From assembly GCA_965246745.1 (NCBI GenBank), contig OZ251980.1:992001-1056000 (forward strand): a DNA stretch of 64,000 bases, written 5' to 3'. The position numbers and the translations under genes were made by a program. This DNA comes from JANXMY01 sp965246745 (GTDB lineage: Bacteria > Armatimonadota > Armatimonadia > Armatimonadales > Capsulimonadaceae). The notes beneath the pieces are model-generated. The model had not been told where the DNA came from, made no database searches, and saw only the letters and a list, made by a program, of their open reading frames with translations. Shown in pieces: positions 14,938 to 23,682 of the stretch; the stretch's first letter is position 1; every line of letters begins with the position of its first letter.

Positions 14938-16977
14938 ATGCACACAGACGCCCCGCTCGGACTGATCTCGCTTGACCCCTGGCTCGCGCCGTTTGCCGAT
15001 GCCCTGCGCCGACGCGCGGCGCAGTACGAGCGGCTGCGGGCGGCGGCCGACGAAACCGGCGGCCTGCTCGGGCCGATCAGCTTGGGGCATGAATGGTTCG
15101 GGGTCACGCGCGGCGAGCGGGACGGGCAGGCGGGCGTCTGGTACCGAGAATGGGCGCCGGGGGCCGACGCGCTGTTTTTGTGCGGGGACTTCAACGGCTG
15201 GGACCGGGGCAGTCATCCGCTGACGCGCGGCGACGGCGTGTGGAGCGCGTTTTTTCCCGACAGCGCGTATGCCGAAACGCTGACTCACGGCAGCCTGGTC
15301 AAAGTCCATGTTGTGAGTTCAAGGGGCAGGCAGGACCGCATCCCGGCGTATATCCGGCGCGTGGTCCAAAACCCGGAAACCCATGATTTCACGGCTCAAG
15401 TGTGGCTGCCGCCCCGTCCGTTTGAATGGCAGCACCCTGTTCCGGCGCTTGCCGGCGGCCTCAAAATCTACGAAGCCCATGCCGGCATGGCGACCGAAGA
15501 CGGCCGGGTCGGGACCTTTGCCGAGTTTACCGAGATTGTCCTGCCGCGCATCGCGGCGTTAGGCTACAACGCCGTGCAGCTTATGGCCGTGATGGAGCAC
15601 CCCTACTACGGCTCGTTCGGCTACCATGTGTCGTCGTTTTTCGCCGTGTCGTCGCGCTTCGGCACGCCCGAGGATTTGAAGGCGCTCCTTGACGCGGCGC
15701 ACGGCTTGGGCCTGCGGGTCTTTCTCGATATTATCCATAGCCACGCGGTCAAAAACATCTTTGAGGGCCTGAATCGGTTCGACGGCACTGACTTTCAGTA
15801 TTTTCATGCCGGGCCGCGCGGCGAGCACCCGGCGTGGGACTCCCTGGTCTTCGACTACGCCAAATACGAAGTGCAGCGCTTTTTGCTGTCCAACGTGCGC
15901 TTTTGGCTGGAAGAGTTTCGCTTTGACGGCCTGCGGTTTGACGGCGTGACTTCCATGCTGTACCGGGACCACGGATTGAACCGGGTGTTTTCAGGTTACG
16001 AAAACTACTTCGGCGGCGGGGTGGACGACGACGCGCTGCTGTACTTGCAGGCCGCAAACGACCTGGCGCGGCTGGTCCGGCCCGAGGCCGTCACCATCGC
16101 CGAGGATGTTTCCGGCATGCCCGGCCTGGCCCGGCCCGTCCCCGACGGCGGGATCGGCTTCGATTACCGGCTGGCGATGGGGGTTCCCGACTACTGGACG
16201 GCGCTGGTCAAGGAAGTCCCCGATGAAGAGTGGAGCCTCAGCGCCGTGTACCATGAGCTTTTGAATAGACGCCCCGGCGAAAAGCGGGTCGGCTATGTGG
16301 AAAGCCACGACCAGAGTTTAGTCGGCGACCAAACTTTGGCCTTTCGCCTGATGGGAGCCGCCATGTACGAGCACATGGGCCGGGACGACACGAACTTTGT
16401 GGTCGAGCGCGGCACGGCGCTGCTGAAGATGATCCGATTATTAACCTTCAGCCTCGCCGGGGAAGCCTGGCTGTCATTTATCGGCAACGAGTTCGGCCAC
16501 CCCGAATGGGTAGACTTTCCGCGCGACGGCAACGGGTTTTCGTACCATTATGCCCGCCGTCAATGGTCGCTCGCCGACAACCCCGACCTGTGCTATTCCG
16601 GCCTCAACGCCTTCGACCGGGCGATGCTGGCCCTCGACGCCCCGTTCGGCCTGCTCGGCGACCCGCTGATTGAGCAATTAGCCCTGCATGAAGACGCCAA
16701 GCAGCTTGCCTACCGGCGGGGGCCGCTGGTGTTCGCGTTTAACTTCCACCCCACCCGCTCGTACCAGGACCTGCGGTTCCCCATTCCCGATGCCGCCGAT
16801 TACCGGGTGATTTTGAACACCGACGACCGAGATTTCGCCGGGCCGGGCCGGGGCACGCCGGGCTTTGTCTACCCCCGCCAGCCGGTGCCGATGTACGGCC
16901 GCGCCCAAAGCGTTCAGATTTACCTGCCGAGCCGCAGCGCCCAGGTTTTGGCCCCGATCTTCCCGGAGAAGCAGTAA
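14938..16977 (+). CDS. glgB: 1,4-alpha-glucan branching enzyme
   Basis: A 679-residue GH13 enzyme that makes alpha-1,6 branches in glycogen. A CBM48-like N-terminal region (GVWYREWAPGADALFLCGDF, about residues 68-87) leads into a barrel. HPYYGSFGYHVSSFF lies near residue 220, the nucleophile motif LRFDGVTSML near 338, the acid/base motif TIAEDVSGMP near 387 and YVESHDQSLVGD near 458. The layout matches eukaryotic-type GlgB more than the short E. coli type. It is transcribed from its own leaderless promoter, and no other glycogen gene is adjacent. Confidence 0.93.
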   Translation: MHTDAPLGLISLDPWLAPFADALRRRAAQYERLRAAADETGGLLGPISLGHEWFGVTRGERDGQAGVWYREWAPGADALFLCGDFNGWDRGSHPLTRGDGVWSAFFPDSAYAETLTHGSLVKVHVVSSRGRQDRIPAYIRRVVQNPETHDFTAQVWLPPRPFEWQHPVPALAGGLKIYEAHAGMATEDGRVGTFAEFTEIVLPRIAALGYNAVQLMAVMEHPYYGSFGYHVSSFFAVSSRFGTPEDLKALLDAAHGLGLRVFLDIIHSHAVKNIFEGLNRFDGTDFQYFHAGPRGEHPAWDSLVFDYAKYEVQRFLLSNVRFWLEEFRFDGLRFDGVTSMLYRDHGLNRVFSGYENYFGGGVDDDALLYLQAANDLARLVRPEAVTIAEDVSGMPGLARPVPDGGIGFDYRLAMGVPDYWTALVKEVPDEEWSLSAVYHELLNRRPGEKRVGYVESHDQSLVGDQTLAFRLMGAAMYEHMGRDDTNFVVERGTALLKMIRLLTFSLAGEAWLSFIGNEFGHPEWVDFPRDGNGFSYHYARRQWSLADNPDLCYSGLNAFDRAMLALDAPFGLLGDPLIEQLALHEDAKQLAYRRGPLVFAFNFHPTRSYQDLRFPIPDAADYRVILNTDDRDFAGPGRGTPGFVYPRQPVPMYGRAQSVQIYLPSRSAQVLAPIFPEKQ

Positions 16978-16978
16978 G

Positions 16979-17545
16979 ATGATCACTCAGACGCCCGCCA
17001 CAGACCGCAAAAAATGGACGCGCGACGAATGCCGTCAGCTTTTAGAGATAGGCATTCTCGAAGAAGCCCGGTTCGAGCTGATCCACGGAGACATTGTTCC
17101 TAAAATGACCCAGCATGAGCGGCATATTTACACCTGCAAGCAAATTCAAAAAGCGCTGGAAGCGATTTTCGGCATTGACTATGTGCGCCTTGCCGCCCCC
17201 ATCGCGGTCGGCGAGTACGAGGAGCCGGAGCCGGACGCGGCAGTTATGCACCGGCCTTTGGTGGAGTACCTGCGGCTCGGGACGCCTTTGCCGGAAGAAG
17301 TGCGGCTGGCGGTTGAAGTCTCCGACCGGACACTGCGCCGGGATTTGGGGGAAAAGCAGGCGCAGTACGGCGGTGCAGGCATTCCCGAATACTGGGTCGT
17401 CAACATCAACGCCCGCACCCTGCATGTTTTCCGCCGGCCCGTGCCGGGCGGCTACGCCGAGGAGACCGTTCTTGCCCCGGCGGACACGGTCAGCCCGCTC
17501 GCTTCGCCTGCGTCGCGGCTTCGAGTCACCGACCTGCTGCCGTAA
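16979..17545 (+). CDS. Uma2 family (DUF820) endonuclease
   Basis: A 188-residue Uma2 protein with a PD-(D/E)XK fold. Marks are FELIHGDIVPKMTQHERH near residue 30, the EPEPDAAVM acidic motif near 80, then LAVEVSDRTLRRDLGEKQAQYGGAGIPEYWVV at about 103-137, containing the E-x-S...K core. Family genes are abundant and multicopy in Cyanobacteria, Armatimonadota and Planctomycetota. Their role is unproven, with links to mobile elements suggested. It starts 1 nt after the glgB stop region and may be transcribed with glgB. Confidence 0.85.
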   Translation: MITQTPATDRKKWTRDECRQLLEIGILEEARFELIHGDIVPKMTQHERHIYTCKQIQKALEAIFGIDYVRLAAPIAVGEYEEPEPDAAVMHRPLVEYLRLGTPLPEEVRLAVEVSDRTLRRDLGEKQAQYGGAGIPEYWVVNINARTLHVFRRPVPGGYAEETVLAPADTVSPLASPASRLRVTDLLP

Positions 17546-17697
17546 CTGCCGCCGAACGGCAGCGGCAGGCATAAAAGCGGCAGGCATAAAGAGGAAAACG
17601 CGGCGTCTGTCGCGAACTTTCCGGCACGACACCCCCAGCATTCCTGCAACTTTTTTCAAGCGCCCGTGTCTGATAGATTTGTGACAGTGTTCGAGTT
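17546..17697. repeat. Spacer with exact 15-bp tandem duplication
   Basis: AGCGGCAGGCATAAA occurs twice in a row (17561-17575, 17576-17590) just after the Uma2 stop. The rest of the 152-nt spacer shows no ORF. TAGATT near 17671 is a weak -10 candidate for the next gene, which lacks a clear ribosome-binding site. Confidence 0.8.
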
Positions 17698-18552
17698 ATG
17701 GAGAAGACAAGCAAAGCCGGTCGGTTTTTGGAAGCATTCAAAGAAGGCGGCAACCTGGCCGGGCTGACCGGGGCCGCCGCGCTGTCGGCGGCGCTGCTTT
17801 CCCCGCTGCCGCTGCTGGCGGGGGTGGTGGCCGAAGCGGCGTACCTGCTGTTTGTGCCCGACTCGCGCTGGTACGATGCCCGCCTGTCGCGCCGGGCGGA
17901 TGCCGAAGTCGCCGCGCGGCGAGAGCAGCTTAAAATTCAAACGTTCGCCCAGATTGACGCCGACATGCAGGCGCGGTTTCTGCGCCTGGAAGAAATTCGC
18001 ACCCAGATCAACGCCCAAGCGCAGAGTGATCGTAAATGGTTTTTAACAGTCCTGCGGAAGCTGGATTATCTGCTGGAAAAGTTTCTGCTGTTCGCCGGCA
18101 AGGAAGCCGAGTTTCGGCGGTATGTGGCGTCGGTGTGGACCGACCAGTGCGGCACGCTGCGGCGGGCCGTTCCGCGCCATTCCGACGACATGACCGCTCC
18201 CTCGGCAGGCCGGGCCGCGCAGATGGTGACGGAAGTGCAGGCATCGTATGCCCGCGAAGGCAAAGACGCCGCCGGGCTGCTGGGAAAAGAAGCCGACCCG
18301 AGCACGAAAGCGGTGCTGGAAAAACGGGTGGACGTGCTGCATCAGCGCGAAGAAGGGGTCGGCAAAATCGGGCGCATCCTGACCAATTTGCAGTACCAGC
18401 TTGCGCTGCTGGAAGACACGTTCGGCTTGATCAACGACCAAATCCGCGCCCGCTCGCCTGAGCAGGTCTTGGCGGACATTGAAGGGGTCGTGGACCAGAC
18501 CGACTCGATGACTCAGCTTTTGGAAGAATTGGCTCCTTACGAGTCGGAGTAG
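17698..18552 (+). CDS. Hypothetical membrane-anchored coiled-coil protein
   Basis: A 284-residue protein. A hydrophobic stretch at about residues 22-52 (LTGAAALSAALLSPLPLLAG and AEAAYLLFVP) could insert in the membrane. The rest is charged and helical (AEVAARREQLKIQTFAQIDA, LEKRVDVLHQREEGVGKIGR), consistent with coiled coils. No family is recognised with confidence. It is 3 nt upstream of another coiled-coil gene and shortly before an OmpA-fused binding protein, so the three probably form one envelope-associated unit. Similarity to TelA/PspA-type stress proteins is only in overall style. Confidence 0.65.
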   Translation: MEKTSKAGRFLEAFKEGGNLAGLTGAAALSAALLSPLPLLAGVVAEAAYLLFVPDSRWYDARLSRRADAEVAARREQLKIQTFAQIDADMQARFLRLEEIRTQINAQAQSDRKWFLTVLRKLDYLLEKFLLFAGKEAEFRRYVASVWTDQCGTLRRAVPRHSDDMTAPSAGRAAQMVTEVQASYAREGKDAAGLLGKEADPSTKAVLEKRVDVLHQREEGVGKIGRILTNLQYQLALLEDTFGLINDQIRARSPEQVLADIEGVVDQTDSMTQLLEELAPYESE

Positions 18553-18555
18553 CTT

Positions 18556-19203
18556 ATGCTCGATATTGCCGATAAATTACGCAAAGCCGCCGGATTGTTT
18601 GTGGAGCTGCCGCACGGCGGCGGCAGTCAAAGCGGCGAAGCCGGGCACGACGCGCCGGCGCGGACGGTGGACGAGGTGGTGCGCGAAAGCGCCGGGCCGA
18701 ACCTCGACGAAATCACGGTTCCCCCGGCGGCCGCGCCGGCGTTTGTGACGCGCGGCGGCGCGGCGGACTTTGCCGCCATTTACCAGAGCGCCGGCCTGCC
18801 GGCGGCGTCGTTTTCCGCCGAGCAGATGCGCGAGATGCTGAATTCGCTGCCGGCGGAGATGCCGCTTGCCATGCGCCGCCAGACCGTGAAAGTGACGCTG
18901 GACGCCCTCGGCAAAACCACCGGCACCACTTCCGACAGTGTGGTCGCCGACGCGTCCCGCAAGCTGGCCGCCCTCGCGGCGTATGCAGGCAGCCTCGGGC
19001 AGCAGACCAAAGCGCAGACCGCCGCCGCCGAGCAGGAAATCGCGGCGCTGGAAGCGCAGATTGAGGAAAAGCGGCGCTCGGTTGCCGACGCTCAGGCGAT
19101 CTTAGCCGAGGCGGTGCAGCGCTGCACCGCCGAATCGGAGCATTTAGATGACGTGCTGGAATTCTTCAGCCTTGACATCCCGCCGTCGAAGAACGCCCCC
19201 TAG
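18556..19203 (+). CDS. Hypothetical coiled-coil protein
   Basis: A 215-residue protein with a ribosome-binding site (GGAG) in the end of the upstream gene. The N-terminal 60 residues are low-complexity. About 65-120 are structured (FAAIYQSAGLPAASFSAEQM). About 145-195 are a clear coiled coil (TAAAEQEIAALEAQIEEKRR), ending FFSLDIPPSKNAP. No signal peptide. It is coupled to the preceding gene by a 3-nt gap, and the two products may interact. Function unknown. Confidence 0.65.
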   Translation: MLDIADKLRKAAGLFVELPHGGGSQSGEAGHDAPARTVDEVVRESAGPNLDEITVPPAAAPAFVTRGGAADFAAIYQSAGLPAASFSAEQMREMLNSLPAEMPLAMRRQTVKVTLDALGKTTGTTSDSVVADASRKLAALAAYAGSLGQQTKAQTAAAEQEIAALEAQIEEKRRSVADAQAILAEAVQRCTAESEHLDDVLEFFSLDIPPSKNAP

Positions 19204-19227
19204 CCCCCATTTTTGGGGACCGGGGGC
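19203..19227. repeat. Family A-like hairpin after the coiled-coil gene
   Basis: GCCCCC (19203-19208) pairs with GGGGGC (19222-19227), and CCCC-ATTTTT-GGGG lies inside. It overlaps the stop codon of the preceding gene and is a probable transcript-stabilising or attenuating hairpin. Confidence 0.5.
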
Positions 19228-19260
19228 GGTCCAAGCTAGACATTACAAGAAAAAACGACC

Positions 19261-21066
19261 ATGCAAATCAAGCCTTTAGGAAAACTGTTAATTCTCGTGC
19301 TCGTGCTCGGCGCGGCTATCGGCGTTTGGCGCTCGTGGAGCCGGCTGGCCCCGGCGGCGGCGACCAAAACCGCCGTGGTGCCCGGCAAAATAGACCTGCC
19401 GACTAACGACCCGGCTTCGTTCAGCGATTCGGGTGCTGGCGCAAGCGTCGTGCCTGTCGCTCTGAACCCCGGCTGCGCGGACAAGCCGGAAGTGCGGCTT
19501 TTGGGGTATGCGTGGAACGCCCAGATGGGCCTTTTGTACGCCAACGGCGGGGCACAGGCGACGCCGGGCAGCCTGATGTGCCGGCACGGGGTCAACCTGA
19601 AATTCATCCGGCAGGACGACAACGGCAAGATGCAGGAAGCGCTGACGGCATTTGCCACCCAGCTTTCGCAAGGCAACCCGAACCCGGACAAAGGGGCGCA
19701 CTTCTGCGCGATCATGGGCGACGGCTCGGCGGCGTTTTTGTCGGGCCTCAACACGACCCTGGCGAAGCTCGGGCCGGGCTACTCGGCGAAGATTGTGGAC
19801 GCCATCGGCTATTCGCACGGCGAAGACAAGCTGATGGGACCGGCGGCCTGGAAAGCCAATCCCGCCGCCGCTCGCGGCTCGCTCGTGGCGGGGGTCATCC
19901 GGGACGGCGACTGGAACATCGCCCAAAAATGGCTCGGCGACAACAACATTCCGACCAATCCCGATGAAAAGACGTATGACCCGAACGCGATGAACTGGGT
20001 GAACGCGTCGGACTACATTGACGCCGCCCAAAAGTATGTCGCCGGGTACGCCGAAGACCGGCCGGTGGTCGTCAACGGCAAGCGCACCGGCGAGACTAAG
20101 CACATCGTCGTCAGCGGCTGCGTCACCTGGACCCCCGGCGATGTCACGGTGGCCGAGAAAAAAGGCGGCCTGGTGTCGGTCATCTCCACCCGCGAGTATT
20201 CGTCGCAGATGCCCTGCGCGATTATCGGCATTGACAAATGGATGTCGGCGAACCGGCCGACCGTGGAAGCGATGATTCAGGCCATCGCGCAGGGCGGACA
20301 GGCCGTCAAGACCGACCCGGACGCCCTGCACAAGGCCGCTGCGATCAGCGCGGCGGTGTACCATGACTCGGGCAGCGATGCGGCGTACTGGGAGCGGTAT
20401 TACAAAGGCGTGCAGCAAAAAGACGCCACCGGGGCGACGGTGGACCTCGGCGGGTCGTCGGCCAGCAGCATGGCCGACAGCCTGGTCTCGTTCGGCCTTG
20501 TCCCCGGCTCGGCCGACCTGGTCAGCGCGACTTACACTGTTTTCGGAAATTTGGTTTCGTCGCAGTACCATGAGCTGCTGCCGGCGGTCGCGCCGGCGTC
20601 GCAGGTGATTGACAAATCGTATTTGCAGGAAGCGTCCAAGCAGTACGCGCCGTCGGCGACGGCGATTGCCGCCGCCAAGCCGACGTATGCCAAAAAAGCG
20701 GCGCACAATTTGGTGGGGCACCGGGTCTGGGACATTCACTTTAATCCCGGCAAGGCGACGTTTACCCCGGACGCCCAAAAGCTGCTGAACCAGCTTGCGG
20801 GGGATTTGCTGGTGGCCTCGGGCACGGTGGTGGAAGTCCACGGCTACACCGACAGCCAGGGCAGCGCAGCGACCAGCCTGCCGCTCTCGCAGGCCCGCGC
20901 CGCCGCCGTCAAGCACTTCATGGAAGCCAAAGCGCCGGTCAACTTCCCCGCCGGCCGGGTCAAAGCGTTCGCCCACGGCGAAGCGAACCCGGTGGCCTCG
21001 AATGCCACCCCGGAAGGCCGGCAAAAGAACCGCCGCGTGGAAATTGTCCTGCGCTCGGTCGGGTGA
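19261..21066 (+). CDS. Periplasmic binding protein fused to an OmpA peptidoglycan-binding domain
   Basis: A 601-residue protein. Residues 8-22 (LLILVLVLGAAIGVW) are an N-terminal membrane anchor. About 60-430 resemble the extracytoplasmic substrate-binding proteins of nitrate/phosphate-type transporters. Residues 488-601 are an OmpA C-terminal domain: FNPGKATFTPDAQKLLNQLA, then VVEVHGYTDSQG and the NRRVEIVL ending with NxxLSxxRA replaced by LPLSQARAAAV. It should attach to peptidoglycan while sensing or binding a ligand. No ABC permease is adjacent, so sensing rather than transport is likely. It follows the two coiled-coil genes. Confidence 0.8.
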   Translation: MQIKPLGKLLILVLVLGAAIGVWRSWSRLAPAAATKTAVVPGKIDLPTNDPASFSDSGAGASVVPVALNPGCADKPEVRLLGYAWNAQMGLLYANGGAQATPGSLMCRHGVNLKFIRQDDNGKMQEALTAFATQLSQGNPNPDKGAHFCAIMGDGSAAFLSGLNTTLAKLGPGYSAKIVDAIGYSHGEDKLMGPAAWKANPAAARGSLVAGVIRDGDWNIAQKWLGDNNIPTNPDEKTYDPNAMNWVNASDYIDAAQKYVAGYAEDRPVVVNGKRTGETKHIVVSGCVTWTPGDVTVAEKKGGLVSVISTREYSSQMPCAIIGIDKWMSANRPTVEAMIQAIAQGGQAVKTDPDALHKAAAISAAVYHDSGSDAAYWERYYKGVQQKDATGATVDLGGSSASSMADSLVSFGLVPGSADLVSATYTVFGNLVSSQYHELLPAVAPASQVIDKSYLQEASKQYAPSATAIAAAKPTYAKKAAHNLVGHRVWDIHFNPGKATFTPDAQKLLNQLAGDLLVASGTVVEVHGYTDSQGSAATSLPLSQARAAAVKHFMEAKAPVNFPAGRVKAFAHGEANPVASNATPEGRQKNRRVEIVLRSVG

Positions 21067-21096
21067 CGCGGGGGAACGAAAGCGCGGCGGCGGAAT

Positions 21097-21125
21097 TTGC
21101 ACGCCTGCTTAGATTATGGTACAAT
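21097..21125 (+). promoter_or_regulatory. Promoter for leaderless polysaccharide deacetylase transcript
   Basis: TTGCAC (21097-21102), a 17-nt spacer and TACAAT (21120-21125), then 6 nt and the ATG at 21132. Both hexamers and spacing are good, which makes this the clearest leaderless promoter on the plus strand. Confidence 0.8.
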
Positions 21126-21131
21126 AGCGGC

Positions 21132-22310
21132 ATGCTCTTCAAGACAAAATGGATGCTTCCCGGCATTGCCGCCGGCGGCGCGGTGTGCGGCCTGATACTT
21201 GCCGGAACGGCGGCTTCCCGGCATGCGCCTCAGCACGCGGCGGCGGCCCCGCCGGCGCGGCCGGCTTCCGCCCCGCGCCTCGCCGCCGCCCCGGCCCCGG
21301 CCCCGGCGGTGCTGTCGCCGCAGCAGATGGCGCGGCTGCATGCCGACGAATCCGGGCACATTCCCATTTTGATGTACCATGCGATTGGCGCCCGCGCCCG
21401 CGCGGGCCGGCCGCAGTACGACTCGCAGGGCCTGAACATTTCGCCGCAGACGTTCCGTAATCAGCTTGCGCTGATGGAAGCCGCCCACTGGTATCCGGTC
21501 AACATGCGCGATATTCTCACCTCGCACTTGAACGTCCCGGCCGGCAAAACCCCGGTCGTGATTACGTTTGACGATGCACGCGGCACCCAGTTCCGTTACC
21601 TGCCGAACGGCAAAATTGACCCGAACTGCGCGGTCGGGATTTTGGAAGCGTTTCACGCGAAGCACGCCGACTGGCCGCTCCGGGGGACATTTTATGTGCT
21701 GCCGAAATCGGCGTGGAACCCCGCGCCGTTTTGGCAGCCCGGCAAGGAAACCCAGAAGCTGCAAGCGCTGGCCGCCGACGGCTTTGAGATCGCAAACCAC
21801 TCGACGACTCACCGCATGATGACCCATCTGTCGGGCGCGGAGCTGTGCTGGGAAATGGCCGAGTGCCAGGAATATGTGAAGGCGCGGGTGCCGAACGCCA
21901 CCATGGACACAATGGCCCTGCCCGGCGGCGCGGCTCCGAAGAACCATGCGCTGTGGAACACGCTGCTGCATGGGACGCTCGGCAAGGTGTCCTACCACAA
22001 CCGCTGCATTCTGCTGGCCTGGGGCGGCCCGAGCCATGCGTGGGTGGACAAAGAGTTTAATCCCGACAAGGTCAGCCGGGTCGGGGCCGGCCCCGGCTGG
22101 ATCGAGCGGTCTATTCAGGCGCTGACTTCAGGCCGCCTGCGCCCGTATGTCAGCGACGGCAACCCGGACACGGTCGCCGTGCCCCGCGCCGAAGCCGCCC
22201 TGGTAGACCCCAAGCGCCTCGCCGGAGCGCGGCTGGTCGTTTATGGCCCCGCCGCCCGCCTCCCGCCCCGCCGCATCGCCGCCGCGCGGACCGCCGCCCC
22301 GCACTCTTAG
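21132..22310 (+). CDS. Polysaccharide deacetylase (NodB-like, CE4), membrane-anchored
   Basis: A 392-residue protein. The start at 21132 is set by the promoter and gives a signal/anchor, MLPGIAAGGAVCGLILAG, followed by an Ala/Pro-rich linker to about residue 70. The NodB domain has HIPILMYHAIG near residue 77, the catalytic TFDDA near 145 and the metal-binding NHSTTH near 222, with LPGG near 262. Family members remove N-acetyl groups from chitin, peptidoglycan or other surface glycans. An earlier in-frame start at 21063 is rejected because it precedes the promoter. Confidence 0.88.
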   Translation: MLFKTKWMLPGIAAGGAVCGLILAGTAASRHAPQHAAAAPPARPASAPRLAAAPAPAPAVLSPQQMARLHADESGHIPILMYHAIGARARAGRPQYDSQGLNISPQTFRNQLALMEAAHWYPVNMRDILTSHLNVPAGKTPVVITFDDARGTQFRYLPNGKIDPNCAVGILEAFHAKHADWPLRGTFYVLPKSAWNPAPFWQPGKETQKLQALAADGFEIANHSTTHRMMTHLSGAELCWEMAECQEYVKARVPNATMDTMALPGGAAPKNHALWNTLLHGTLGKVSYHNRCILLAWGGPSHAWVDKEFNPDKVSRVGAGPGWIERSIQALTSGRLRPYVSDGNPDTVAVPRAEAALVDPKRLAGARLVVYGPAARLPPRRIAAARTAAPHS

Positions 22311-22348
22311 GCCAATCCGGGGCCTTCAATGCCTCGTGACATCAGTGC

Positions 22349-23209
22349 TTAATCGTCGCCCTCGGTCGCCAGGCCGTAAGTCGGCGCAATCGTCGGCTCC
22401 GTCACCAAAAGCGTGTACGCGCCGCCGCTGCCGACCGAAACCGAGGTCGGCGGCACCAGCACCGTAGACGTTCCCGCCTTGTTGACCTGCACCGACAGCG
22501 TTCCCGACGGCTGCGCGGCATAGGCGGTCACCGGGTTCACCGCCGCGACCGCATTGCTGGTGCCTGTTGTGGACAGCACCCCGAGCGGCAGCACCGGGTA
22601 GGTGACGGCGGCATACGCGACTTTCCCCCCCACCAGCACATCCACCGGCCCGGCATCGGGCGCAGCATTCAGAACACGCAGATTGGCCGACCCCGACGGC
22701 GGGTCGGCGTAGGCCGTTCCCGTGAGATAATTCGCCGCCGCGCCTTTGTCGCCGGCCACGACCGTCTGCAAAAAGCGCGGGTCGGCGCGGGTAGCGGTCA
22801 GCGGCGGCGCGTCCACCCGTCCAATCAGATACGCCGTGTAATACGAGCCGTTGTTAAGCTGAAGCTGCGAGTTTTGCGGGATCACGACGGGGGTGACCGC
22901 ACCGCTTGCCGTCACCGTCGCCGGCGACGCCGTGGTGGTGAAGCTGAACACCGACGTGCCCTGCCCGACATAGTTGTACGGCGAGGTCTGCCCGAACGAC
23001 AAGTCGCCGCCGACCGCCGTGGAATTGACCAGCACCCCGGTCGTGCCGCCGTTGGCCGAAAAATCCGCCCCGCGAATCCGGGCCGTCGCCGATGTGCTGC
23101 TGCTCCCGCAGCCGGCGGACAGCGCGGCCAAAGCGACGCTCCCCGCGCCCAGCCAAAAGCCGGCCGGCCGGCCCAAGCCGCTCGGTCCCCGGCGGTTCAA
23201 TAAACGCAT
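22349..23209 (-). CDS. DUF4397 domain lipoprotein
   Basis: A 286-residue protein. The start at 23209 follows AGGAGA and yields a lipoprotein signal with lipobox LSAGC near residue 33. The body has beta-rich DUF4397-type repeats (TARIRGADFSANGG and ANLRVLNAAPDAGPVDVLVG, the classic DUF4397 strand near residue 170), with threonine- and serine-rich loops. It is likely displayed on the cell surface or in the periplasm. Function unknown. It is transcribed alone, with a family C repeat 54 nt upstream. Confidence 0.8.
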   Translation of the reverse strand: MRLLNRRGPSGLGRPAGFWLGAGSVALAALSAGCGSSSTSATARIRGADFSANGGTTGVLVNSTAVGGDLSFGQTSPYNYVGQGTSVFSFTTTASPATVTASGAVTPVVIPQNSQLQLNNGSYYTAYLIGRVDAPPLTATRADPRFLQTVVAGDKGAAANYLTGTAYADPPSGSANLRVLNAAPDAGPVDVLVGGKVAYAAVTYPVLPLGVLSTTGTSNAVAAVNPVTAYAAQPSGTLSVQVNKAGTSTVLVPPTSVSVGSGGAYTLLVTEPTIAPTYGLATEGDD

Positions 23210-23262
23210 ACGCTGTTCTCCTGTGATCACTTGCTGAATTGTTGACGGGGTGCAAATCAGTC

Positions 23263-23397
23263 GCCACGGAATAAATTCCGAGGCTCAAACGAACCCGTGT
23301 CGCGGCGACACAAGAAGCCGGAGTTGCATCGTCCGGTCAATCTTATCTTCCGTCGCCGCGACGGTGGTTTTCGGAGCCTCGGAATTTATTCCGGGGC
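23263..23397. repeat. Dispersed palindromic element (family C), copy 2
   Basis: A 135-bp element. Its terminal 23 bp (23263-23285 and 23375-23397) are inverted repeats with one mismatch and each can itself fold (GGAATAAATTCC). The inside carries TGTCGCGGCGACA and CCGTCGCCGCGACGG palindromes. This is the most complete copy in the window. Confidence 0.9.
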
Positions 23398-23501
23398 GCT
23401 TCCTTCGTTTACATCCCGCCTCAATCGCCTGCTGAATTAGAGTGCGAAACGCCGGAAAGGTTTCAGGGGATTTGACAGATGCCGCTCAACGCGAGCCGGC
23501 G

Positions 23502-23618
23502 CTATTCCTCATCACGAGCCGCGATAATGCCGCGTGAGCGGAAATTATCTTCCGGCGTGATGTCGTCCGCCGGCAGGCTCAGCGTCTCGGCAGAAATCTC
23601 ACGCTCTGCAAGTGCCAT
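23502..23618 (-). CDS. Small hypothetical protein (38 aa)
   Basis: A 38-residue acidic ORF beginning MALAEREISAETLSLPADDI and ending RGIIAARDEE, with a strong ribosome-binding site (AGGGGAAC) 5-9 nt before the ATG. It lies alone in the 280-nt gap between the family C repeat and the TPR gene and starts 61 nt after the TPR gene ends. The codon pattern is gene-like, but no family is recognised. Confidence 0.5.
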   Translation of the reverse strand: MALAEREISAETLSLPADDITPEDNFRSRGIIAARDEE

Positions 23619-23651
23619 GTCTTTGTTCCCCTGCTTTTGTTTACAGGTATT

Positions 23652-23682
23652 TTCTGACAATCAAGTACTTTTTGACAATCAA
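23652..23682. repeat. Imperfect 18-bp tandem duplication
   Basis: TGACAATCAA recurs with an 18-nt period (23655 and 23673) at the 3' end of the TPR gene; the second copy borders its stop codon. Confidence 0.8.

Noticed and set aside
19288..21102. Long minus-strand frame (604 codons) antisense to the OmpA-fused gene
   Set aside because: His/Arg-rich shadow typical of the complement of high-GC genes; the sense strand has clear domains.
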